Assembly: GCA_023664625.1 (NCBI GenBank)
Contig: JAMPFD010000001.1
Location: 124,001 to 188,000, forward strand
DNA: 64,000 bases
Reading direction: 5' to 3'
DNA from: Bacillota bacterium
GTDB taxonomy: Bacteria; Bacteroidota; Bacteroidia; Bacteroidales; Bacteroidaceae
Numbering within the stretch: position 1 is the stretch's first letter; every line of letters starts with the position of its first letter. The position numbers and the translations under genes are program-made. This document shows positions 48,646 through 58,669 of this stretch, one piece after another. Below the pieces are notes generated by a model. It did not search any database and had not been told where the DNA came from. It worked only from the letters and a program-made list of their open reading frames with translations.

Positions 48646-49097
48646 TACCGGTGGCTTTTGATGATTTTGACGGAATATTCGGCTTCGGAAGTGCTGACAT
48701 TCACGACATAGGTTCCGGGAAGAAGCCCTGCCATGCTTACAGCGGTAACCTGTCCGGAAAGGCGTCGGCTCATGAAGCATCTGCCGGACATGTCACAGAC
48801 GGTCAGCGTATAGTCAGAAAATGCTGCGGACGTATTCAGACTGACAATGTAAATGTCGGGATTGACCGCATCCCGGGTGACAGCGGCTATATTGCAGGCT
48901 TTACTCTTGGCACGGCTCTTCAGAACCGTACTGCCCGGGAGAGGACCGCGGCTTATCCTGTTCCCTGCCGCATCATGGCCGAAGATGACGGTACCGTTGC
49001 CGTCACGCTGTCCCTGTACTGCCGCAGCGGAATGACAGGGATTCAGGACGGAGAATATGACGAAAAACAAAAATGCAATGCCGTTATGCTTTCTCAT
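48645..49097 (-). CDS. Small secreted protein with T9SS-type sorting tail
   Basis: 150 aa from ATG 49097 (an ATG at 49115 would add six residues). A signal peptide (MRKHNGIAFLFFVIFSVLNPCHS) is followed by FGHDAAGNRISRG, a fragment resembling an RHS YD repeat. The C-terminal 80 residues look like a Por_secre_tail domain (YTLTVCDMSGRCFMSRRLSGQ…LLPGTYVVNVST). The stop codon overlaps the rhs start (TAATG), so the two are coupled. Confidence 0.75.
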   Translation of the reverse strand: MRKHNGIAFLFFVIFSVLNPCHSAAAVQGQRDGNGTVIFGHDAAGNRISRGPLPGSTVLKSRAKSKACNIAAVTRDAVNPDIYIVSLNTSAAFSDYTLTVCDMSGRCFMSRRLSGQVTAVSMAGLLPGTYVVNVSTSEAEYSVKIIKSHR

Positions 49098-49265
49098 GGT
49101 AATGGTAATAGTCATTGAATCTGTTCCTGTGCAAAGTTAACTCTTTTTAGCAAAACAAAAAAAGAATATCGACATTTTTTTTACATAAAAATAATTCCTC
49201 ATACCATTGCCTAAAGCTTTTGGGTAAAACCATAAGCCGGATATCAATGAGATAATGAGCCAGAA

Positions 49266-49298
49266 AGGGGCGGATGTGAATAATTCACATCCGCCCCT
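49266..49298 (-). terminator. Terminator of the outer-membrane receptor gene
   Basis: A perfect 15-bp stem (aggggcggatgtgaa / ttcacatccgcccct) with a 3-nt loop, followed by tttc on the - strand, 52 bp past the stop. Confidence 0.8.
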
Positions 49299-49349
49299 GA
49301 TAATTATGCATTCATAGGAGAAATAACTGTTGAGAACAGTAACTCACAG

Positions 49350-51917
49350 CTACAGTCGGCTCTTCTCCGCATTGCCGGCACCTTTTCCCTTATATTTGTC
49401 ATGCGCGGTATTGAATTTGTAGACAGCGCGTAGGGAAACCTTGCAGTAGGCATCATTGTTCCTATACCTGAACACATGACTTGCACTGTATGTATCGCCT
49501 TCCAACCTCATCAGGCAGAAAGGATCGGCGACTTTCACCTGAACGCTGAGCCTGTCGTTCAGGAAATCACGGCGGAGAGAGGCAGAAGTGTCGATGAGGC
49601 ATCTCCGCATACGTGCCGTGATGTTGTCGCCACAGGTCTGTAAATAAAACTTCGCTTCAAAACGCAGTTTCCACGGCAGCACCACTGTATTGTTCCATTT
49701 AAGGGAAAACTGCGGACGGTCAAAGCGTACCGGTCCGTCCGGTGTCTCTGCTATATAATTCTGGCATTGTATCATGGCAGAAAGGCGCGGTGTCCATATT
49801 CTGCCTATAGTAGGAGACGCACTGAGCATGACAAAGAACTGGTCGTAGGGATTGGCATTATCAGGATAGCTGTAGGCTATGGCAGGATTGTTGTCATACG
49901 GTCTGAAGAAGTGCATCACATCATCCTTTATATGTTTGTAACCTGCTGATAGAAGCCAGTAGGAATATGATGCGTTAATGATGACATTACGGGTATATAC
50001 CGAACGCAAATGCGGATTCCCTCCCTCATAAGTATAACGGTTTATATAGGTCACGGCACTTGTCAGATCGCTGTATGCCGGACGGCGGATGTCATTGGAA
50101 TAACTCAGCTGCATATACACCTTGCCCAGATTTGTAGAAAGACTGGCACTCGGGAACAGGTCGGCATAGCTGCGGCTCTGCTCCGGCTGGAGGACTCCGT
50201 AGAGATAGTAGTTGGAGTTTACATGCTCATAGCGAAGTCCTGCCATGGCATCGAAGCGGCCTATGCGGCGACGGTATTCGGCAAAGCCGGAATATATCCG
50301 TTCACTGATTTTGCTTTTGTCGTTTATCGTAAAACCGCTTTCGTCGGTATGGCCGTTGTCAGAAGTGCTTGCCGAGATTTCCGCACCAAGGGAGAGAGAG
50401 CCGCCGAGAACACTGCGCCCGACAACGAGTTTGGCGGCAAGGAGACGGTTACGGCTTATATTCTCCGTATTAACGTTACGCAAGTCCTCATCTGTTGCCG
50501 ACTGCGTATTCTCGTCAGAATCGGTATGACCTGCCGTTCCGCTCCATAGACCATCGGCATTGAAGTCAACTTCCCATTTCCCCATCTTTCCGCTGTAGTA
50601 TGCGTTCATGGAATGGGTATAGCCATTGCCTCGATAAGCTATCAGACTTTCGTTGTTCTCCACCACAAGGCCGTCCTGATAGAGTTCGGAGGAGAACACT
50701 CCGTCTCTATGTTTGCGCGGTGTGCGGGAGTATTCATAACGCATACCAAGGGAATTGCTGTCGTTCAGGATATAGTTTCCCTGAACCATGGCGAGAAAGC
50801 GGCTGTCGGTATTCGTAACCTTTGTATGTGCCTCCTGATGCCAATGGTCGGCAAGATAAGTGTCTATGATATTGGAGAAATGGTTGGTCTCTGAATTCTT
50901 TTTCCCCTGAATACGTCCGGATATGTCAAGCCCGCCATGCCGGTAGTTCAGATCCACCTGCTCCCGGAAACCATATTTGCCGCGGTTGTTTCTCACCTCG
51001 GCGGTCTCCGTAAAACCGAGTCCCTCACCCTGAGGACGCTTTGTCCGTATGCGTATCACAGCCTTTGTCGACGCACTGTAGCGTGCACCAGGATTGTTGA
51101 CGACCTCAACGTTCTGGACATTCTCCGAGATTATCTGCGACAGCTCGGTATTGTCCTGCAATTTCCTGCCGTTGACGTAAACCTCCGCCGCTCCACGTCC
51201 GAAGACCTCCACGTTGCCTTCACTTGCCTCTACCATTGGAATCTGTCCGAGGACATCTTCCGCTGTACCGGCTTTTTCAAGTATTGTGCCGGAGACATTG
51301 GTCACCATGGCATTGTTCTTCAGTTGTGTCTTCGGCAGACTGCTCTTTACCGTCACTTTTCCAAGCATTATGGCATCGGGAGTGAGACGTATCGTACCTA
51401 CCTTCCCCATTGAGGAATATCTTACATATTTTGTCTTATAGCCTACGAACGACACTTTAGCCAGTACGCAAGATATGCTGCACGGTATGACAAAATCACC
51501 GTTGGCATTGGTCACGCCTCCTGTGATATATGTGCTGTCGGCCGGTGAAAGCAGGGCCACATTGGCAAATTCCACGGCATCGCCATGTTCATCAACAATG
51601 TGCCCTATGAGTTTGGAGTGCTCTTTCCTGATACACTCTACACTGATGATGCTGTCTGTATATTTTACAGTCATGGGATAGAATCCCACCACCTCGCGCA
51701 CGGCATCAGGCACTGTTTTGTTCCTGATGTCCGCTGTTACTGAGAAATCTTCCAATTCATCATAGATAAAGAACACTTTATAGTTGGCAGACATACCGTT
51801 GATGGTTTTCAGAGCCTCAGGCAGTGGTACACGATGAAAGCTCTTTGTAATGAGCTGTGCCTGCAAGACCGTGCTCCAACAGCATAGTATAAGTATAGAA
51901 ATTATAACCCTTGCCAT
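49350..51917 (-). CDS. TonB-dependent-receptor-like outer membrane protein with STN and carboxypeptidase-regulatory domains
   Basis: 855 aa: signal peptide; STN secretin/TonB short domain (about residues 25-110, FHRVPLPEALKTINGMSANYKVFFIYDELEDFSV); a carboxypeptidase-D regulatory-like domain (LIGHIVDEHGDAVEFANVALLSPADSTYITGGVT); a plug-like region (AGTAEDVLGQIPMVEASEGNVEVFGRGAAEVYVNGRKL); then an OMP_b-brl_3-type barrel. With the adjacent anti-sigma and ECF sigma genes it forms a signal-transducing uptake cassette. The ligand is unknown. Confidence 0.9.
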   Translation of the reverse strand: MARVIISILILCCWSTVLQAQLITKSFHRVPLPEALKTINGMSANYKVFFIYDELEDFSVTADIRNKTVPDAVREVVGFYPMTVKYTDSIISVECIRKEHSKLIGHIVDEHGDAVEFANVALLSPADSTYITGGVTNANGDFVIPCSISCVLAKVSFVGYKTKYVRYSSMGKVGTIRLTPDAIMLGKVTVKSSLPKTQLKNNAMVTNVSGTILEKAGTAEDVLGQIPMVEASEGNVEVFGRGAAEVYVNGRKLQDNTELSQIISENVQNVEVVNNPGARYSASTKAVIRIRTKRPQGEGLGFTETAEVRNNRGKYGFREQVDLNYRHGGLDISGRIQGKKNSETNHFSNIIDTYLADHWHQEAHTKVTNTDSRFLAMVQGNYILNDSNSLGMRYEYSRTPRKHRDGVFSSELYQDGLVVENNESLIAYRGNGYTHSMNAYYSGKMGKWEVDFNADGLWSGTAGHTDSDENTQSATDEDLRNVNTENISRNRLLAAKLVVGRSVLGGSLSLGAEISASTSDNGHTDESGFTINDKSKISERIYSGFAEYRRRIGRFDAMAGLRYEHVNSNYYLYGVLQPEQSRSYADLFPSASLSTNLGKVYMQLSYSNDIRRPAYSDLTSAVTYINRYTYEGGNPHLRSVYTRNVIINASYSYWLLSAGYKHIKDDVMHFFRPYDNNPAIAYSYPDNANPYDQFFVMLSASPTIGRIWTPRLSAMIQCQNYIAETPDGPVRFDRPQFSLKWNNTVVLPWKLRFEAKFYLQTCGDNITARMRRCLIDTSASLRRDFLNDRLSVQVKVADPFCLMRLEGDTYSASHVFRYRNNDAYCKVSLRAVYKFNTAHDKYKGKGAGNAEKSRL

Positions 51918-51918
51918 G

Positions 51919-52599
51919 CTATTCTACAGTTATTTCATCACCTTCAATCTTTATGTTCACCCTGTCAAAAGCATTAAGCTCACCTATGACGGCTTCCAGA
52001 CTTTCCTGCGGGTTCCATTGGAAGAAGAGGCGCAGGTGTCTCACGGCATCGTTGGCATATCCGATCTTCACGCCATAAGCTTTGGAGACTTCGGCAAGTA
52101 TTGTTTCCAACTCTGTGTTGTCATACATTCTTATATTTTTCTCCGCAATGCTGTCAGAAACCGCCTCTGACGCGCTTGCAGCCGCTCTGCCGTAACTACC
52201 CCCATGCGTGACATTTTCAACCGTCTCTACAGACTTTCCTTCCTTTACCCCGCCCTTTTCCATAAGTCGTATCGCTGCATACGATATGCTTATCATCAGC
52301 GCAACACTTGCCGCGACTGTAAATCTGCGCAGAAATGTAGAATGACGGAATGCAGAATACGTTCCTGCGGCCGTGTCCTGAACATGATGAGACAAATCAA
52401 ACTTCTCCCATTCCCTACGCACATCCACGGCAGTCATACGTTGGTTGTTCCGTTCACAGGCATTTTTCAATGACAGCAGTGTATCATAACACTTACGGCA
52501 ATCCTCGTCATTGAGCATCTCTTTAAAATCCTGCTCCGTGTACCGGCCGGGATTGTCCAGCATGTCCATCATCAGCATCAGTCTCTCGTTCGCTTTCAT
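51919..52599 (-). CDS. Anti-sigma factor, FecR-like with C-terminal STN-like domain
   Basis: 226 aa from ATG 52599. The cytoplasmic N-terminus binds sigma in this family. A transmembrane helix (FTVAASVALMISISYAAIRLM) lies near residue 100, and a periplasmic DUF4974/STN-like domain (YDNTELETILAEVSKAYGVKIGY…FFQWNPQESLEAVIGELNAFDRV) is at the C-terminus. The central FecR sandwich seems reduced or absent. The gene abuts the receptor gene (1 bp). Confidence 0.82.
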   Translation of the reverse strand: MKANERLMLMMDMLDNPGRYTEQDFKEMLNDEDCRKCYDTLLSLKNACERNNQRMTAVDVRREWEKFDLSHHVQDTAAGTYSAFRHSTFLRRFTVAASVALMISISYAAIRLMEKGGVKEGKSVETVENVTHGGSYGRAAASASEAVSDSIAEKNIRMYDNTELETILAEVSKAYGVKIGYANDAVRHLRLFFQWNPQESLEAVIGELNAFDRVNIKIEGDEITVE

Positions 52600-52657
52600 T
52601 ATGTGTATATTTTTTATCGTTAAAGTTCGTATCTGAAATCCGGATTCAACCTTTCCG

Positions 52658-53158
52658 TCACAACCCCTCATGACTGTAGCGGCCGAAATGGTCCTGCAGC
52701 CTTCTTAACGCCTGCAAGACATGCTTATGCACAGCCTGCCGGCTTATTCCGTCTTCCCGTGCAATTTCTTCACATGACATATTCCCGGCATAGCGTCTGC
52801 AAACAATATCACGTGTCCGTTCCGTAAGCTCACTATTGATGAACTTCCACATATCTTCCGCGAGTTTCTCATCACAGGCATGGTCTTTCTGTTCCTCAGC
52901 ATCATCCAAAGGGAGCAGACGTGAAGCCCTTTCCTTAACTTTAAGATGGCTGATGCGGTTGAGACACGCACTCTTCACACTCATCAGCAGATAACTGCGG
53001 TTTACGCTGCTGCCCTCATAGCCATCAAGCAGACGGGCAAAGACATTGCTGACAACATCGCGTGCTTCCTCACTGTCATGAAGCATTGCCACAGCAAGGC
53101 TGTGCATCTCCGTATAATGCTGATACCACAACTGTTCTATATCATTCTTGCAAAGCAT
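52658..53158 (-). CDS. ECF-type RNA polymerase sigma factor
   Basis: 166 aa. Region 2 (YTEMHSLAVAMLHDSEEARDVVSNVFARL) and region 4 with a helix-turn-helix (LTERTRDIVCRRYAGNMSCEEIAREDGISRQAVHKHVLQALRRL) are clear. It would direct transcription of the downstream anti-sigma and receptor genes. The MITE-like element lies immediately upstream. Confidence 0.93.
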   Translation of the reverse strand: MLCKNDIEQLWYQHYTEMHSLAVAMLHDSEEARDVVSNVFARLLDGYEGSSVNRSYLLMSVKSACLNRISHLKVKERASRLLPLDDAEEQKDHACDEKLAEDMWKFINSELTERTRDIVCRRYAGNMSCEEIAREDGISRQAVHKHVLQALRRLQDHFGRYSHEGL

Positions 53159-53203
53159 AAGTTCTTCCTTCTTTAATACGTAACTATTAAAAATTATTTC
53201 ACA

Positions 53204-53422
53204 AGTAACTATTGATAATTATTTTATAATATAATGTTTTCTCACTAAAACTAATTTCCAACAGTTACTTAATTGAATATTTTCTTACTAAAGCTTGTTC
53301 TTTTTCTCGCTTAGTGCTTGCCACTCTGTCACAATGCCCGCATTGTTCTTTTCAGTTCCGCACACTATATCGCCTACAAAAGCAAATGCGTTTTAGTATA
53401 AATAATTTCCAACAGTTACTTA
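53204..53422. repeat. MITE-like intergenic element, copy 3 (inverted orientation)
   Basis: Begins AAGTAACTATTGATAATT and ends AATTTCCAACAGTTACTTA; interior tcacaatgcccgcattgtt matches the reverse complement of copy 1. A minimal nested copy with both ends is at 53204-53271. No 78-bp unit. Confidence 0.8.
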
Positions 53423-53540
53423 ATATAAAAGCCATGAAGCAGAAATGTAAACCTTGACACGAAGAAAAACACATAAAATATAACATTTACTGAAACGGGG
53501 ACGTAAAACTAACTGTTGCAGTGACACTGTCACAACAAAA

Positions 53541-53574
53541 AAGACGGATATGCCTTGAATGGCATGTCCGTCTT
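53541..53574 (-). terminator. Terminator of the str operon after rpsJ
   Basis: Stem aagacggatatgcc / ggcatgtccgtctt (one G-T pair), 6-nt loop, followed on the - strand by a T7 run. It separates rpsJ from downstream genes and so from rplC. Confidence 0.85.
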
Positions 53575-53599
53575 TTTATATCTGCTATAACATTATGTA

Positions 53600-53905
53600 C
53601 TACACCTTGATCTCAACCTCAACACCTGAAGGAAGCTCAAGCTTCATCAGAGCGTCAACAGTTTTTGCTGTTGAGCTGTAGATGTCGATAAGACGCTTGT
53701 AGTCTGAGAGCTGGAACTGCTCGCGAGCCTTCTTGTTTACGAATGTTGAACGGTTTACTGTGAAGATACGCTTGTGAGTTGGGAGCGGAATAGGACCGCT
53801 GACAACAGCACCTGTAGCCTTAACAGCCTTTACGATCTTCTCTGCTGACTTGTCCACGAGCATGTGGTCGTAGCTCTTCAGCTTGATACGGATTTTCTGA
53901 CTCAT
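53600..53905 (-). CDS. rpsJ: 30S ribosomal protein S10
   Basis: 101 aa from ATG 53905 ([25 protein letters not shown]), with the conserved [29 protein letters not shown]. An upstream in-frame start would add 21 unrelated residues and is rejected. It follows fusA and is ended by its own terminator, so it is uncoupled from rplC. Confidence 0.97.
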   Translation of the reverse strand: MSQKIRIKLKSYDHMLVDKSAEKIVKAVKATGAVVSGPIPLPTHKRIFTVNRSTFVNKKAREQFQLSDYKRLIDIYSSTAKTVDALMKLELPSGVEVEIKV

Positions 53906-54020
53906 TGTTTTGTTGTTTTGTTTGTAATTAATATCTGTAATGAAAGAGGGCATCCCGTAAAGAGTCATTTGCTCACGGGATCCCTTTTCATATTATAGTT
54001 ATTCCGTTACACTACCACGA

Positions 54021-56138
54021 TTAAGCAAGGTCAGCACGACCGTTGCACTCCTCAAGGATAGCCTTAGCAATAGAACTTGATACAGCCTCGTGATGATCAT
54101 ACTCCATAGAAGAGGTAGCACGGCCGGAAGTGATGGTACGGAGAGCTGTCACATAGCCGAACATCTCAGCCAATGGGACCATTGCCTTAACGATGCGTGC
54201 ACCGCTGCGAGCCTCTTCCATGCCCTGAACCATACCACGGCGCTTGTTCAAGTCACCGATAACGTCACCCATGTTCTCCTCAGGAGTAACAACCTCAACC
54301 TTCATGATTGGCTCCATGAGACAAGGACCTGCCTTAGGACATGCGTTCTTGAATGCGTTGCGTGCCGCAAGCTCGAATGACAACTGGTCAGAGTCGACAG
54401 GGTGGAAGCTACCGTCAAGGAGAGTAACCTTCAGACCTGTTACAGGGAAGCCGCCGAGAACACCTGCCTTGAGACAGTCCTCGAAGCCCTTCTGTACAGA
54501 CGGGATGAACTCCTTAGGAACGTTACCGCCCTTAACCTCGTTGATAAACTGCAGATCGCCCTCATTGTAGTCCTCATCCTTAGGACCGATGTTGACGATG
54601 ATGTCAGCGAACTTACCACGGCCACCGGACTGCTTCTTGTAGACCTCACGGAGATTAACCTCGCGTGTGATGGCCTCCTTGTAGTTAACCTGTGGCTTGC
54701 CCTGGTTACACTCTACCTTGAACTCACGCTTCAGACGGTCGATGATGATGTCAAGGTGAAGCTCACCCATACCTGAGATGACAGTCTGACCTGACTGCTC
54801 GTCAGTACGTACTGTGAACGTCGGATCTTCCTCAGCAAGCTTAGCGAGACCGTTGTCAAGCTTAGCGATGTCTGCCTGTGACTTAGGCTCGACTGCGATA
54901 GAGATAACGGTGTCAGGGAATGACATGGACTCGAGCACGATTGGGTGCTCCTCATCACAGAGAGTATCACCGGTGCGGATATCCTTGAAGCCTACGCCGG
55001 AACCGATATCACCTGCCGCAATCTCCTCTACAGGATTCTGCTTGTTGGAGTGCATCTGGAAGAGACGGCTTACGCGCTCTTTCTTTCCTGAACGTGGATT
55101 ATATACATAAGAACCTGCAGCTACAACACCAGAGTAAACGCGGAAGAATACGAGACGGCCTACATACGGGTCAGTGGCAATCTTGAATGCGAGGGCTGAT
55201 GTCGGTTCTGTTTCGGACGGCTTACGGTCTTCCTCTTCCTCCGTGTCAGGATTTGTACCTACGATGGTATCAATATCAACAGGAGAAGGGAGAAGTGCGC
55301 ACACATAGTCAAGCATTGTCTGTACACCCTTGTTCTTGAAAGAAGAACCGCAGAGCATAGGAACACACTGAAGGGCGAGAGTACCCTTACGGATGGCAGC
55401 GATAATCTCTTCCTCTGTGATAGTGGAAGGATCCTCGAAATACTTCTCCATGAGAGCCTCGTCAAACTCGGCTGCAGACTCAAGGAGCTTGTCACGCCAT
55501 TCGTTGCACTCGTCAACCATGTCGGCAGGGATATCCTCTATGTCATAGTCGGCACCCATTGTCTCGTCATGCCAGAAGATAGCCTTCATCTTAACGAGGT
55601 CAACAAGACCCTTGAAATTCTCCTCTGCACCGATTGGGCAGCAAAGGCTGACAGGGTTGGCACCAAGAACTTCCTTCATCTGCTTAACCACGTCATAGTA
55701 GTTAGCACCTGAACGGTCCATCTTGTTGACATATCCGATACGAGGAACATTATACTTGTCAGCCTGGCGCCATACAGTCTCTGACTGTGGCTCAACGCCA
55801 CCTACAGCACAGTATGTTGCGACAGCACCGTCAAGCACGCGGAGTGAACGCTCCACCTCAGCGGTGAAGTCAACGTGTCCCGGAGTATCGATAAGGTTAA
55901 TCTTATACTGCTTGCCGAGATAGTTCCAGAAACATGTTGTGGCAGCAGAAGTGATAGTGATACCGCGCTCCTGCTCCTGAGCCATCCAGTCCATTGTTGC
56001 GCTACCGTCGTGAGTCTCACCGATTTTGTGAGTCTTACCTGTATAGAAGAGGATACGCTCTGATGTTGTTGTCTTACCGGCATCAATGTGAGCCATGATA
56101 CCGATGTTACGGGTAAAATGCAAATCGTGTTTTGCCAT
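54021..56138 (-). CDS. fusA: Elongation factor G
   Basis: 705 aa. The G domain motifs are G1 [10 protein letters not shown]3 DTPGH and G4 NKMD; domains II to V follow with the C-terminal [19 protein letters not shown]. It drives ribosomal translocation. Part of the rpsL-rpsG-fusA-rpsJ operon; no tuf gene follows. Confidence 0.98.
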   Translation of the reverse strand: MAKHDLHFTRNIGIMAHIDAGKTTTSERILFYTGKTHKIGETHDGSATMDWMAQEQERGITITSAATTCFWNYLGKQYKINLIDTPGHVDFTAEVERSLRVLDGAVATYCAVGGVEPQSETVWRQADKYNVPRIGYVNKMDRSGANYYDVVKQMKEVLGANPVSLCCPIGAEENFKGLVDLVKMKAIFWHDETMGADYDIEDIPADMVDECNEWRDKLLESAAEFDEALMEKYFEDPSTITEEEIIAAIRKGTLALQCVPMLCGSSFKNKGVQTMLDYVCALLPSPVDIDTIVGTNPDTEEEEDRKPSETEPTSALAFKIATDPYVGRLVFFRVYSGVVAAGSYVYNPRSGKKERVSRLFQMHSNKQNPVEEIAAGDIGSGVGFKDIRTGDTLCDEEHPIVLESMSFPDTVISIAVEPKSQADIAKLDNGLAKLAEEDPTFTVRTDEQSGQTVISGMGELHLDIIIDRLKREFKVECNQGKPQVNYKEAITREVNLREVYKKQSGGRGKFADIIVNIGPKDEDYNEGDLQFINEVKGGNVPKEFIPSVQKGFEDCLKAGVLGGFPVTGLKVTLLDGSFHPVDSDQLSFELAARNAFKNACPKAGPCLMEPIMKVEVVTPEENMGDVIGDLNKRRGMVQGMEEARSGARIVKAMVPLAEMFGYVTALRTITSGRATSSMEYDHHEAVSSSIAKAILEECNGRADLA

Positions 56139-56162
56139 TTTTTCTTTTTCCTCTTTAAATTA

Positions 56163-56639
56163 TTAGAAACGGAAATGAGCGAACGCACGGTTAGCCTCAG
56201 CCATACGGTGCATATCCTCCTTACGCTTGAATGCGCCACCCTGATTGTTATATGCGTCCATAATCTCTGCTGCAAGCTTGTCTGCCATGCCCTTTCCGCC
56301 ACGCTTGCGTGCGAAAAGAATCATGTTCTTCATAGACACTGACTCACGGCGGTCAGGACGGATCTCAGTAGGAACCTGGAATGTCGCACCACCGATACGG
56401 CGGCTCTTCACCTCTACGTGAGGAGTAACGTTGTCGAGAGCCTGCTTCCATATCTCGAGAGCCGACTTCTCTTCGTTCTGCATTTTCTCGCCTACAGTCT
56501 TGAGGGCATTGTAGAAGATCTCATAAGAGAGGTTCTTCTTGCCGTCATACATAAGGTGGTTCACGAACTTTGACACTTTCTGGTCATTGTACACCGGATC
56601 CGGAAGGATCACGCGCTTCTTTGGTTTTGCTTTTCTCAT
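56163..56639 (-). CDS. rpsG: 30S ribosomal protein S7
   Basis: 158 aa from ATG 56639 ([35 protein letters not shown]). The conserved [22 protein letters not shown] is present. Longer upstream frames lack similarity and are rejected. Confidence 0.97.
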   Translation of the reverse strand: MRKAKPKKRVILPDPVYNDQKVSKFVNHLMYDGKKNLSYEIFYNALKTVGEKMQNEEKSALEIWKQALDNVTPHVEVKSRRIGGATFQVPTEIRPDRRESVSMKNMILFARKRGGKGMADKLAAEIMDAYNNQGGAFKRKEDMHRMAEANRAFAHFRF

Positions 56640-56798
56640 TTTTTGTTTGTCGATTAATCTTGCCTGGGCTGTCTTTTTCCTGTCCTTCAACGTCCGCTCC
56701 TGGACATTTACTCAACCTTCATTTTTATAGACTCCAGCAAAACATTCTTATTTTCCTTACTTTTCTTAAAGATGTCTTGTGCTATATCAGTAACCTGA

Positions 56799-57179
56799 TT
56801 ACTTCTTAGCCTTAGGACGCTTTGCACCATACTTAGAACGGCGCTGTGTGCGGTTCGCAACACCTGCTGTATCGAGGGTACCACGGACGATGTGATAACG
56901 TACACCCGGAAGGTCCTTTACACGACCGCCGCGGACGAGCACGATTGAGTGCTCCTGCAGGTTGTGTCCCTCTCCAGGGATGTAGGAGTTCACCTCCTTC
57001 TGGTTTGTCAAACGAACACGGGCAACCTTACGCATTGCCGAATTAGGCTTCTTAGGTGTTGTAGTGTAGACACGCACACAAACGCCACGGCGCTGTGGGC
57101 ACGCCTCCAGAGCCGGAGACTTGCTCTTGTCTACGAGCACCTTTCTGCCTTTTCTAACTAATTGCTGAATTGTAGGCAT
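56799..57179 (-). CDS. rpsL: 30S ribosomal protein S12
   Basis: 126 aa. [18 protein letters not shown] and [17 protein letters not shown] carry the wild-type lysines at the classical streptomycin-resistance positions. First gene of the str operon. Confidence 0.98.
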   Translation of the reverse strand: MPTIQQLVRKGRKVLVDKSKSPALEACPQRRGVCVRVYTTTPKKPNSAMRKVARVRLTNQKEVNSYIPGEGHNLQEHSIVLVRGGRVKDLPGVRYHIVRGTLDTAGVANRTQRRSKYGAKRPKAKK

Positions 57180-57238
57180 AATTTTTTGTTTTTTTTGATT
57201 TATATATTATTGTATTTACTTATATGCATAGGTATACA

Positions 57239-57273
57239 CGGCTCCCATAAAGCCGATTCGAGGTGCAAAGTTA
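57239..57273 (-). promoter_or_regulatory. Probable str operon promoter -7 element and leader hairpin
   Basis: TAACTTTG (- strand, 57266-57273) fits TAnnTTTG; the -33 region is not clear. A short hairpin (CGGCT…AGCCG, 57239-57255) would lie at the start of the leader, about 60 nt before rpsL. Confidence 0.55.
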
Positions 57274-57479
57274 CACAATTTCCGCAAAATAACATAATTA
57301 TATATACATGTATAAGGATGACAAATTGCGTTTTTAACTTAATATAACTTTTAAAAACATGATTTATCACACAATAAGAGTATGACATACACTCTCATGC
57401 TTACTTCTTTCTCATAACAAAAGCAGGTGTCACACCACTGCGTGTTTTCATGCACATAAAAAAACACCAAAAACTAAAG

Positions 57480-57517
57480 TGCCCCAAAGAGGTTTCATAC
57501 ACAATCTCCTTGGGGCA
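57480..57517 (-). terminator. Terminator of the reductase gene
   Basis: Stem tgccccaa…ttggggca with an internal extension (AGAG/CTCC), about 70 bp past the reductase stop on the - strand. Confidence 0.65.
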
Positions 57518-57585
57518 TTTCATAATTAAATTTCACAGATTGTCCGTCATAAGGGCAAAGTTGCCTGGCAGGACTTCCGTCACAC

Positions 57586-58125
57586 CTAAAATTTATCAGC
57601 GAGTGCCGCTGCCTGAGCACAGCCGTCAGTTTTGTCAATATCGCCTTCAACGAACACACCGGGAACAAGAACCTCTCCTACAACATCCCACTTCAGCAAT
57701 GCCGCAGTGCGTTCCATCGGCACTTTTACGCCATCCATCACCGTCGGGTCATGCTCCTCACAACAGCAGATCAGTCCCATTTTCTTGCCTGCGACATCCT
57801 TTCCTCCGACAACCAAAGAGAAGATGCGGTCAATCACACCTTTGATTTGTGCCGGGATTGAGTACCAATATACAGGCATAGCATACACCACTGCGTCTGC
57901 ATCCATGATATGAGGAGCAATCATATTGAAATCATCATCAAAGGAACAGGCCTTTCCTGTCTTGAAACAGGTCATGCAGGCATGGCAGCCACCTATTTTC
58001 ATCATGGCTGCATCAAAACGCACCACTTCATGTCCTTTGGCTTCCGCGGCTTTGACAAAGGCATCCACCATTGCGAAGGTGTTGCCGTTTCTTCGGGGAC
58101 TCCCCGTAACTACAGTTATTTTCAT
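57586..58125 (-). CDS. Flavodoxin-like NAD(P)H-dependent FMN reductase
   Basis: 179 aa starting MKITVVTGSPRRNGNTFAMVDAF, the phosphate-binding loop of the family (GSPR-x-GNT). CHACMTCFKTGKACSF contains a Cys cluster typical of iron-sulfur flavoprotein-like or NADPH-dependent reductases, and PVYWYSIPAQIKGVIDR is the flavin-contacting segment. Overlaps the upstream gene by 4 bp (ATGA). The HxlR regulator encoded divergently fits redox or electrophile control. Confidence 0.88.
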   Translation of the reverse strand: MKITVVTGSPRRNGNTFAMVDAFVKAAEAKGHEVVRFDAAMMKIGGCHACMTCFKTGKACSFDDDFNMIAPHIMDADAVVYAMPVYWYSIPAQIKGVIDRIFSLVVGGKDVAGKKMGLICCCEEHDPTVMDGVKVPMERTAALLKWDVVGEVLVPGVFVEGDIDKTDGCAQAAALADKF

Positions 58126-58505
58126 TTCTTTATAGTGTCAGAGTTCTGGTTATAAGCCTTTGCTACGCATTTCCATTCACCGTTCAGTTTCAGCAACAGC
58201 AGGAAATCCGTGAAGTCAATACGTCCGCCCCACCCTTCTTCAAGAACACGGACAACGGCAACGGTTTCCTCCACAGCGAGAACATCAATACGGGCTTTGA
58301 ATTTATCACCGGCAGCAACAGTATCGACATTATGGTAGAACTGTTCAATAGAGCCATGTTCCAACGTCCCGTCAAGAATGCCGAACAAAACGGCATCGTC
58401 GGTAAACAAGGTTCTGGCAAACTCGCTGTTTCCTTCAGCAACGCTCTTTACAAATTTTTCCGCGGCAGCCTTAACCGCTTCATATTCCTTTATTTCACTT
58501 CTCAT
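58122..58505 (-). CDS. NTF2-like (SnoaL/lumazine-binding-type) protein
   Basis: 127 aa. A cone-shaped NTF2-like fold is suggested by AVKAAAEKFVKSVAEGNSEFARTLFTDDAVLFGILDGTLEHGS and the C-terminal strands VRVLEEGWGGRIDFTDFLLLLKLNGEWKCVAKAY. Small ligand-binding or enzyme role unknown. First gene of the two-gene unit with the reductase. Confidence 0.78.
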   Translation of the reverse strand: MRSEIKEYEAVKAAAEKFVKSVAEGNSEFARTLFTDDAVLFGILDGTLEHGSIEQFYHNVDTVAAGDKFKARIDVLAVEETVAVVRVLEEGWGGRIDFTDFLLLLKLNGEWKCVAKAYNQNSDTIKK

Positions 58506-58538
58506 ATCTGTTTGATTATAAGTATTGTTTTACGGCTG

Positions 58539-58570
58539 CAAAATTACTATTATACTTTCATTCCTGCAAG
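58539..58570 (-). promoter_or_regulatory. Promoter of the NTF2-like/reductase unit
   Basis: - strand CTTG at 58567-58570, 20-nt spacer, TAATTTTG at 58539-58546. Upstream flank contains half of the palindromic operator. Confidence 0.65.
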
Positions 58571-58588
58571 TACCGAAAAATTATTCAT

Positions 58589-58610
58589 ATACCGAATAAT
58601 TATTCGGTAT
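58589..58610. promoter_or_regulatory. 22-bp perfect palindrome in the divergent promoter region, probable HxlR operator
   Basis: Arms ATACCGAATAA and its exact complement. A second imperfect copy of the half-site (ACCGAAAAATTATTC) precedes it at 58572-58586. It overlaps the expected -33 region of the hxlR-type gene (-7 element TACCTTTG at 58633-58640) and lies just upstream of the promoter of the reductase unit. Confidence 0.75.
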
Positions 58611-58669
58611 ACTGATTTTCAGTAATATTTATTACCTTTGCAGTCATAAAACAATAAAAATAACCATAA

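Larger units (their letters stand above)
53159..53599. other. Intergenic region with repeat copy 3 and rpsJ terminator
   Basis: 441 bp, almost filled by the element at 53204-53422 and the terminator at 53541-53574. No gene is seen. Confidence 0.65.
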
